Origin: Tannerellaceae bacterium
Lineage (GTDB): Bacteria; Bacteroidota; Bacteroidia; Bacteroidales; Tannerellaceae
NCBI GenBank assembly: GCA_031279915.1
Contig: JAITHO010000075.1
Coordinates: 1-10,769, forward strand
DNA: 10,769 nucleotides
Direction of reading: 5' to 3'
In this document: positions 5,797 to 10,769 of the stretch, one piece after another
Numbering within the stretch: position 1 is the stretch's first letter
Layout of the letters: every line of letters begins with the position of its first letter
Position numbers and translations under genes: made by a program
Notes under the pieces: model-generated
The model's database searches: none
Told to the model about the DNA's origin: nothing
Seen by the model: the letters and a program-made list of their open reading frames with translations, nothing else

Positions 5797-6506
5797 TTAA
5801 TACTGAACAAACAAAGACGCTCATACTCGACTACGGAGGCACGATCGATACCAACGGAGTACACTGGGCCGCCGTTATACGCATGGCCTACGAAGCTCTG
5901 AACATTGAGCTCGACGAGCAAAACTTTCGCGACGCTTATGTGCACGGCGAACGATGCCTCGCCACCCAACGCCTCGTCGAACCGAATCACAACTTCTGGC
6001 ACGTGCTCAGGCTAAAAGCCGAAGCCCAAACAAGCCTGCTCGTGGAGCGAAATCTGCTGCCGCCGGAGCAAATCTCGATAGCCAACAAAATTGCCGACTG
6101 GTGCTATGCTTATGCGCAAATGGGCGTCAATGCCGCACGGCCCGTTATCAAACAGCTTGCCGACACGCTGCCCATAGCCCTCGTCACTAACTTTTACGGC
6201 AACATAGCCACCGTGCTCGAAGATTTTCACCTGAAAAGCTTCTTCCCCCTCATCGTTGAATCTGCCACCGCAGGCGTTCGCAAGCCCGATCCGGCAATCT
6301 TCAGCCTGGCGATCAAGCTGGCCGGATGCCGTCCTGAAGAAGTTTGCGTTGTTGGCGACTCTTACGAGAAAGACATTGCTCCGGCACACTCGATCGGCTG
6401 TCAAACCATTTGGCTCCGGAAGCAAGGGTGGACAGAGCCAAGCTCCACAGCCACAGCCAGCCTGATAATCTCCGACTTCAGCGAGTTGGCCAACATCTGG
6501 GCCTAA
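5793..6506 (+). CDS. HAD-superfamily phosphatase
   Basis: The 237-residue protein starts on an ATGA overlap with the stop of the phosphatidyltransferase gene, so the two are translationally coupled. The four HAD motifs are present: nucleophile D13 in DYGGT, T132 in LVTNF, K164 in GVRKPDP, and GDSYEKD at 188-194. A helical cap lies between motifs I and II. The second aspartate of the usual DxD motif I is replaced by G15, as also happens in some active HAD phosphatases. In this context it may dephosphorylate an inositol phosphate or an inositol-phosphate lipid as the last pathway step; that is inference. No signal peptide is seen, so it is cytoplasmic. It is the last gene of the operon and is followed six bases later by a long inverted repeat. 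Confidence 0.85.
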   Translation: MINTEQTKTLILDYGGTIDTNGVHWAAVIRMAYEALNIELDEQNFRDAYVHGERCLATQRLVEPNHNFWHVLRLKAEAQTSLLVERNLLPPEQISIANKIADWCYAYAQMGVNAARPVIKQLADTLPIALVTNFYGNIATVLEDFHLKSFFPLIVESATAGVRKPDPAIFSLAIKLAGCRPEEVCVVGDSYEKDIAPAHSIGCQTIWLRKQGWTEPSSTATASLIISDFSELANIWA

Positions 6507-6511
6507 ATGCT

Positions 6512-6650
6512 AACGACAATAGCTCGCGGAAATTTTCCTGGAGCTATTGTCGTTGTACATTAGCTCGCGGAAATTAATTTGGGACTATTGTCATTGTACA
6601 ATGGGTCGCGAAGAAAAGTAGGGTCGTTGTCATTATACAATGGCTTGCGG
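6512..6650. repeat. Second 41-bp array, with a long hairpin at its start
   Basis: The motif (A/G)G(C/G)T(C/T)GCGG recurs at 6521, 6562, 6603 and 6642, steps of 41, 41 and 39. Each unit carries a palindrome around TTGTACAA, perfect over 12 bases as CATTGTACAATG at 6592-6603 and with drift at 6551-6562 and 6631-6642. At the start, AACGACAATAGCTC (6512-6525) pairs perfectly with GAGCTATTGTCGTT (6541-6554); the loop also holds GGAAA-T-TTTCC. The array begins six bases after the phosphatase stop and ends about 45 bases before the dapB promoter. No T run follows the hairpin, so a role as terminator is possible but not shown. The sequence is unrelated to the first array, the period is the same. Confidence 0.82.
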
Positions 6651-6695
6651 AGGGCTCCGGGCGGAGGCTCGGTCGCGGCAAGTGCGTACTTTAAT

Positions 6696-6703
6696 TATCT
6701 TTG
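6696..6703 (+). promoter_or_regulatory. Bacteroidota -7 box (TATCTTTG) of the dapB operon
   Basis: A second exact TAnnTTTG match, identical to the one before the inositol operon, lies 32 bases ahead of the dapB ATG. No clear -33 element is visible; the upstream stretch is G/C-rich with two similar GCGGAGG(G)CTC copies. Confidence 0.75.
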
Positions 6704-6735
6704 CAGACTAATGATTTAAACTTTTATAAACTTAT

Positions 6736-7425
6736 ATGAAGATCGCTTTAATCGGATACGGCAAAATGGGCCGGGCAATCGAGACAATCGCATTACAGAA
6801 AGGACACAGCATAACGGCAATTATCGACGTGGATAATCCGGAAGAATGGCAGTCGGAGGGCTTCAGGGCAGCTGACCTGGCCGTTGAGTTCAGCGCTCCC
6901 CAATCGGCAGTAGATAATTATTACAGATGCTTCGATGCGGGCAAGGCGCTGGTGTCGGGCACTACGGGATGGCTCAGCCGTTTGGAGGAGGTGAAGGAGA
7001 GATGCTTGAAGGGCAATCATACAATGTTTTACGCATCGAACTTTTCAGTGGGGGTGAACGTACTTTTTGCCGTTAACAGATACTTGGCCGAGCTGATGAG
7101 CCGCTTCCCGGCCTACGAGGCGAGGCTCCGCGAGGTGCATCATATTCACAAAAAAGATGCGCCGAGCGGCACTGCTCTCAGCCTCGCCGAGGGCATTCAA
7201 GCGGCTTTGCAAGGAAAGGCGCCCCTGATCGAATCGGTCAGAGAAGGCGAAGAGCCGGGTTTTCACGAAATAGTATGGGAGTCGGCAGCCGACCGGATTT
7301 GCCTCTCGCACGGAGCCAAAGGGCGCGAAGGATTTGCGGCCGGAGTAGTAGCCGCCGCCGAATTTACCGTCGGACGCAAGGGATTCCTCGGAATGGAGAA
7401 CATGCTTGGTTTTTCTATACATTAA
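6736..7425 (+). CDS. dapB: 4-Hydroxy-tetrahydrodipicolinate reductase
   Basis: The 229-residue cytoplasmic enzyme reduces hydroxy-tetrahydrodipicolinate with NAD(P)H in diaminopimelate/lysine synthesis, which supplies peptidoglycan. Seen: the Rossmann motif GYGKMGR at residues 7-13, VSGTTGW, ASNFSVGVN, and the family signature E133-VHHIHKKDAPSGTA containing the catalytic histidine pair H135-H136 and K139. It ends with KGFLGMENMLGF, as usual for the family. It is shorter than the E. coli enzyme (273 residues), mainly in the NAD-binding half and the region after the signature, but no key motif is missing. The ATG at 6736 follows the promoter and starts at the first beta strand. lepB follows after 13 bases. 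Confidence 0.96.
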   Translation: MKIALIGYGKMGRAIETIALQKGHSITAIIDVDNPEEWQSEGFRAADLAVEFSAPQSAVDNYYRCFDAGKALVSGTTGWLSRLEEVKERCLKGNHTMFYASNFSVGVNVLFAVNRYLAELMSRFPAYEARLREVHHIHKKDAPSGTALSLAEGIQAALQGKAPLIESVREGEEPGFHEIVWESAADRICLSHGAKGREGFAAGVVAAAEFTVGRKGFLGMENMLGFSIH

Positions 7426-7438
7426 TATATATACCATA

Positions 7439-8827
7439 ATGAAAGCAATATCTAAAGGAAAGTGGGTGAAGTTCGGCATCTGGGCTACGCTCTATGTGCT
7501 GTTTTGCTTGTGGATGCAAAACTTGTGGATGCTGTTTGGCTTGATTGTCATCGTCGATATATTTCTCACAAAAAAAGTGCCTTGGGGGAGATGGAAGGAG
7601 GCCAAAAATCCGAGCGTTCGCAAAGTATTGGAGTGGATTGACGACATATTGTTCGCACTGATCGCCGTTTATATTATCAATCTTTTTGTTTTCCAGAATT
7701 ATCAGATTCCGACCTCGTCGCTTGAGAAATCGCTGCTTGTTGGCGACTATCTTTTTGTTAGCAAATTGAGCTACGGGCCGCGCGTGCCGAATACTCCCAT
7801 CTCGTTTCCCTTGGTGCAGAATACTATGCCGGTGATAAATACAAAGTCGTACATTGAATGGCCGCGCTGGGGATACAGGCGCGTGGCCGGTTTTGGGAAG
7901 GTAAAGCGCAACGATATCGTTGTGTTCAACTTTCCGGCGGGCGATACGATAACTCTGAAGGTGCAAAATCCCGACTATTATTCTCTTCTGCAGCAATACG
8001 GACGCGAAACCATACTGCTTAACGAGGCCACCTTCGGCAAGGTGATTTATCGTCCGGTCGACAAGCGGGAGAACTACGTTAAGCGCTGCGTCGGGATGCC
8101 GGGAGATTCGCTAAAGGTGGAGAACAATCAGGTGTTTATCAACGGCGTTGCGGCCGAGAATCCGGAGGCTATGCAATTCAAATACTTCGTTGAAACCGAT
8201 GGCTCATTCATCACTCCCGAACAGTTCAAGCAGATGCAAATAAGCAAAGAGGATCAAAACATGGCGGCGCAGGATTTGGTGGCCTATCTCGGCTTTGAAA
8301 CTGATGCTTCGGGGCGATATAATCCCGTTTATCATCTGCCGCTCACAAAAAAATCATTGAAGTATCTGCAAAACCTTTCAACCATTAGGAATATAAGGAT
8401 AGAACCCGACGGACTGTTTGGGGGATCAACATATCCGCTTGACTACGCCACAGGATGGACGCGCGACAACTACGGCCCGATATGGATCCCCGCCAAAGGC
8501 TCAACAATCGAACTTACTCAGCGCAACCTTGCGATCTACCGTCGCTGCATCCACAATTATGAGAACAACAGCCTGGAAGTAACTCCCGAAGGCAAAATCT
8601 TAATCAACGGAGAGGAGCGCACGAGCTACACGTTCCGCTACGATTACTACTTCATGATGGGCGATAACCGACACAACAGCGCCGACAGCCGCTCGTGGGG
8701 ATTCGTGCCGGAAGATCATATCGTTGGCAAACCTATCTTGATATGGCTGTCGCTCGACAAAGATCGCGGCCTGTTCAGCGGCGGCATACGCTGGAACCGT
8801 ATCTTCCGCATGGTACATTCCCGATAA
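7439..8827 (+). CDS. lepB: Signal peptidase I (long Bacteroidales type)
   Basis: This 462-residue inner-membrane protease removes signal peptides from exported proteins. Hydrophobic segments lie at about residues 12-43 and 68-86. The serine box reads IPTSSLEKSLLVGD with nucleophile S94, the lysine box YVKRCVGMPGD with general base K215, and box E reads GDNRHNSADSRSWGFVP at 408-422. It is longer than E. coli LepB (324 residues) because of a roughly 190-residue region between the lysine box and box E, which I take to be normal in Bacteroidales. The ATG at 7439, 13 bases after the dapB stop, is chosen over an in-frame start at 7406, which would lie inside dapB and add only ten residues. All catalytic parts are intact, so this is the active copy of the pair. 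Confidence 0.95.
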   Translation: MKAISKGKWVKFGIWATLYVLFCLWMQNLWMLFGLIVIVDIFLTKKVPWGRWKEAKNPSVRKVLEWIDDILFALIAVYIINLFVFQNYQIPTSSLEKSLLVGDYLFVSKLSYGPRVPNTPISFPLVQNTMPVINTKSYIEWPRWGYRRVAGFGKVKRNDIVVFNFPAGDTITLKVQNPDYYSLLQQYGRETILLNEATFGKVIYRPVDKRENYVKRCVGMPGDSLKVENNQVFINGVAAENPEAMQFKYFVETDGSFITPEQFKQMQISKEDQNMAAQDLVAYLGFETDASGRYNPVYHLPLTKKSLKYLQNLSTIRNIRIEPDGLFGGSTYPLDYATGWTRDNYGPIWIPAKGSTIELTQRNLAIYRRCIHNYENNSLEVTPEGKILINGEERTSYTFRYDYYFMMGDNRHNSADSRSWGFVPEDHIVGKPILIWLSLDKDRGLFSGGIRWNRIFRMVHSR

Positions 8828-8841
8828 CAGATTCCCGATAA
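8817..8841. repeat. Small direct duplication across the lepB stop
   Basis: ATTCCCGATAA occurs at 8817-8827 and again at 8831-8841, 14 bases apart. The first copy includes the lepB stop codon, the second runs up to the next start codon. It probably arose by slippage and forms the short spacer between the two genes. Confidence 0.6.
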
Positions 8842-8842
8842 T

Positions 8843-9712
8843 ATGCGAAGAGCGAAAATGCGTGCAAAACCGCAACAAGCCCTGAGTTTGGCGCTGACGG
8901 TTGTTGGCCTAGTCATAGCAGTAGTTTGCGTGCGCACGTTCATTGTCGCCTCCTATCGCATATCCACTTCGGCAATGGAAACATCTCTGATGGCAGGCGA
9001 CTACGTGTTGGTTAACAAGATCGGCGCAAGAAGTTCGCTCAAGCGCAACGACGTCTTCCTCTTCAAGAGCCCCCTCATCAGCGACCGCGAGGATTCGCCG
9101 CTGATCGTAAGCCGCTGCATTGCCCTGCCGGGCGATACCATAGAAGTGAGCAATAAGGGCTACAAAGTGAACGGCGTGCATTATCCGCTTTCGCCAACGG
9201 CTCTGTCGTACTACACATTCTCGTCAGGCATAGAAAACCATTTCCTCAGCGCTCTCCGACGATTGAAGATCAGCGTGCGCGATTTAACTCGTCGGGGAGC
9301 CTCCTTCAACATACGACTAACGCCTTTCGAGGAATATCAGATACGCGAAGAACTAAGCTCCGACATGAACCGAGCCTTCCTCGCCTCCAACACGCAGGCA
9401 TACACGATAACCGTTCCCTTCGAAGGCCTCAATTACACGATAACCGAAGAAATCCTGACCGCTTACAGCGAAGCAATCCTAATCGAAGCCGGCTCCGAAG
9501 CACTAATCCGAAACCATAAACTCTACATACAGAATAAAGAACAAACAAGCTTCCGCTTCAGCAATAACTACTACTGGGCGCTGTCAGATCACATCGACGA
9601 AGCCGTCGACTCCCGTCATCTCGGTTTCATACCAGCCAACAATATCGTTGGCAAAGTCTTCTTCTGCTGGTTCAGCGCCAGCCCAAGTCGACGGCTCAAA
9701 AGCATCAAATGA
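8843..9712 (+). CDS. Signal peptidase I-like paralogue lacking the catalytic dyad
   Basis: The 289-residue protein has one N-terminal membrane segment (about residues 14-36) and the outline of signal peptidase I: RISTSAMETSLMAGDYVLVNK, IVSRCIALPGDTIEV, and YYWALSDHIDEAVDSRHLGF. Against the boxes of the upstream lepB, the nucleophile position before M45 is A44, the lysine position is S90 (codon AGC), GDN is SDH at 248-250, and the serine of box E is A254. The gene is otherwise open and overlaps the next gene by four bases, so it is not a decaying pseudogene. From memory, second copies in Bacteroides also carry an SR in place of KR, so the loss may be general for the paralogue. A helper, substrate-binding or regulatory role for secretion is possible; S43 next to A44 leaves a slim chance of activity. 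Confidence 0.88.
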   Translation: MRRAKMRAKPQQALSLALTVVGLVIAVVCVRTFIVASYRISTSAMETSLMAGDYVLVNKIGARSSLKRNDVFLFKSPLISDREDSPLIVSRCIALPGDTIEVSNKGYKVNGVHYPLSPTALSYYTFSSGIENHFLSALRRLKISVRDLTRRGASFNIRLTPFEEYQIREELSSDMNRAFLASNTQAYTITVPFEGLNYTITEEILTAYSEAILIEAGSEALIRNHKLYIQNKEQTSFRFSNNYYWALSDHIDEAVDSRHLGFIPANNIVGKVFFCWFSASPSRRLKSIK

Positions 9713-10365
9713 GAATGCCAACCGCCGCAGTTTATCTATCCACCGCCTATCTGGGGCCCATCCAATACTATTGCAAACTATACCATTACGGTTCGGCCAT
9801 GATCGAAGTCTTCGAGCGTTATCCGAAACAAACCTACCGCAACCGCTGCATCATTGCCGGCGCCAACGGACCGCTCAGCCTCTCCGTCCCCGTCGAGAAA
9901 TCCGAAAACGCTAAGAGCTACACGCGCGACATCCGCATATCCAATCACGGCAACTGGAGGCGCCAGCATCGCCAGGCTCTCCTCTCAGCCTACAATATGA
10001 GCCCCTTCTTCGAATATTATGCCGACGATTTCATGCCACTCTATGAACAGCCCTTCAACTTTCTGATAGACTTCAACGACGCCCTTTGCCGCCTCGCATG
10101 CAATCTGCTCGACCTTAATCCGAGCATACAGCATACAACGAAGTACGTGGCAGATGCGCCAAACGACTTCCGCAACATCATACATCCCCGACATCCACAG
10201 CCGGACGCAACCTTCCGCCCCGTAACCTACTACCAAGTATTTTCCCAACGCCTCGGCTTCCTTCCCAACCTAAGCATAGTCGACTTGCTGTTCAACACCG
10301 GGCCTGAAGGGCTGATTGTGTTGCGAGATTCGTGTTGCGAGCATGCTTTAGCGCAAAACAATTAG
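9709..10365 (+). CDS. WbqC family protein
   Basis: The 218-residue protein opens with AVYLSTAYLGPIQYYCKLYHYG and has NRCIIAGANGPLSLSVPVEK, the region ISNHGNWRRQHRQALLSAY, and a late SIVDLLFNTGPEG, which I recognise as the WbqC-like family often found after lepB in Bacteroidales. No signal peptide or membrane segment is visible. The family has been tied to O-antigen or glycan loci, but no reaction is certain. The start ATGAGAATG overlaps the stop of the preceding gene by four bases (ATGA); an alternative ATG is at 9715. It is the last gene of the dapB operon in the window. Confidence 0.87.
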   Translation: MRMPTAAVYLSTAYLGPIQYYCKLYHYGSAMIEVFERYPKQTYRNRCIIAGANGPLSLSVPVEKSENAKSYTRDIRISNHGNWRRQHRQALLSAYNMSPFFEYYADDFMPLYEQPFNFLIDFNDALCRLACNLLDLNPSIQHTTKYVADAPNDFRNIIHPRHPQPDATFRPVTYYQVFSQRLGFLPNLSIVDLLFNTGPEGLIVLRDSCCEHALAQNN

Positions 10366-10525
10366 GAGGCAATTTTGTTTCTCGGAAACCTTTGCCTACA
10401 AACCTGCAGACCGTTTTTTGCGCTCTTGAACCTTCGGCATCAAGCATTCGAAGCGGCAGCCCAGAACATTCGAGAGCTTCGCGAGCGTGGATGAAATCAG
10501 ATGGCGCTAATTTGCCGTAGCCTTG
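10366..10525. other. Gene-free spacer before the third array
   Basis: I see no gene, promoter or clear terminator in these 160 bases. A possible 6-base stem AGGCAA / TTGCCT starts just after the WbqC stop. A stretch near 10420 (GCTCTTGAACC, then GGCATCA) may be a shortened relative of the third array's unit, but this is weak. Confidence 0.45.
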
Positions 10526-10708
10526 GCTCTCAATAAATATTGAAACCGCCATCACCCCCAGGGGTTAGCTCTCAATAAATATTGAAACGGCCATCACCCC
10601 CAAGTGGAGCTCTCCATAAATATTGAAACTGCCATCACCCCCAAGGAAGAGCTCTCAATAAATATTGAAACCGCCATCACCCCCAGGGGGAGCTCTCAAT
10701 AAATATTG
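10526..10708. repeat. Third array: five units of 41-42 bp with TCAATA / TATTGA stem
   Basis: GCTCTC(A/C)ATAAATATTGAA recurs at 10526, 10568, 10609, 10651 and 10692, steps of 42, 41, 42 and 41; the fifth unit is cut off after the palindrome. Each unit holds TCAATA-AA-TATTGA (one change in the third copy), then GCCATCACCCCC and a short linker, often starting AGGGG. The G run before a palindrome can pair with the C run after it, so most of a unit can form one interrupted stem. The array lies 160 bases downstream of the WbqC stop. The sequence is unrelated to the other arrays while the period is the same. Confidence 0.9.
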
Positions 10709-10769
10709 AACTATACAATTCTAACAATTTTGAGGCTCCGAAGGCTATTGAATCCTCCAGTAAGAGCTG
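10709..10769. other. Window end, no feature recognised
   Basis: The last 61 bases are A/T-rich at first and contain no start of a gene, promoter box or repeat unit that I can support. Confidence 0.4.

Noticed and set aside
1901..6506. Di-myo-inositol phosphate (heat-solute) synthesis operon
   Set aside because: The set of enzyme types is similar, but that solute is known from hyperthermophiles, and the window looks like a mesophilic Bacteroidales in which inositol lipids are the likelier product. It is not strictly excluded by sequence.
6512..6554. Classical Rho-independent terminator after the HAD gene
   Set aside because: The stem is strong, but no T run follows on the plus strand. It may still stop or protect transcripts, so it is listed as part of the array only.
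1..10769. tRNA, rRNA or riboswitch
   Set aside because: I looked at the intergenic stretches for cloverleaf arms and known leader motifs and saw none; the gaps hold repeats and promoters only.

Overview
The window looks like a chromosomal segment of a member of the Bacteroidales (phylum Bacteroidota). The reasons are: two perfect Bacteroidota-type -7 promoter boxes (TATCTTTG) ahead of the two operons; a dapB, lepB, lepB-like, wbqC gene order that I recognise from that order; a Bacteroidales-style long signal peptidase I; and a PBP1C-type penicillin-binding protein. No marker gene allows a genus call. All ten protein genes are on the plus strand.

Layout: (1) 1-764 is the 3' end of a pbpC-like gene, cut by the window edge inside the KTGTS motif. 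(2) 765-1900 is a long gap dominated by a composite tandem array with a 41-bp register (about 793-1575), followed by about 260 bp without recognisable content and a promoter. (3) 1901-6506 is a five-gene operon that looks like an inositol-(phospho)lipid pathway: myo-inositol-phosphate synthase, a nucleotidyltransferase, an ATP-grasp-like protein, a CDP-alcohol phosphatidyltransferase and a HAD phosphatase. Genes 1-2 and 3-5 are nearly touching or overlapping; between genes 2 and 3 is a 90-bp gap with one hairpin. (4) 6507-6735 is a gap with a second 41-bp array of different sequence, then a promoter. (5) 6736-10365 is a four-gene operon: dapB (lysine/diaminopimelate synthesis), an intact signal peptidase I, a signal-peptidase-like paralogue that has lost both catalytic residues, and a WbqC-family protein. 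(6) 10366-10769 is a gene-free end with a third array, again 41-42 bp in period but unrelated in sequence.

How the genes fit together: the inositol operon would make inositol 1-phosphate from glucose 6-phosphate, possibly activate it with a nucleotide, attach it to a membrane lipid, and remove a phosphate. The ATP-grasp protein is an unassigned step. The dapB operon mixes cell-wall precursor synthesis with protein export and has no single obvious pathway logic.

The most unusual signal is the repeat system. Each of the three operon-boundary gaps holds a tandem array with a period of 41-42 bp, built from inverted repeats, but the unit sequences differ between gaps and even within the first array. 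Period and hairpin architecture are kept while the stem sequence changes. I know of no described element that matches all of this, though I cannot search databases. The second strongest signal is the catalytically dead-looking LepB paralogue.
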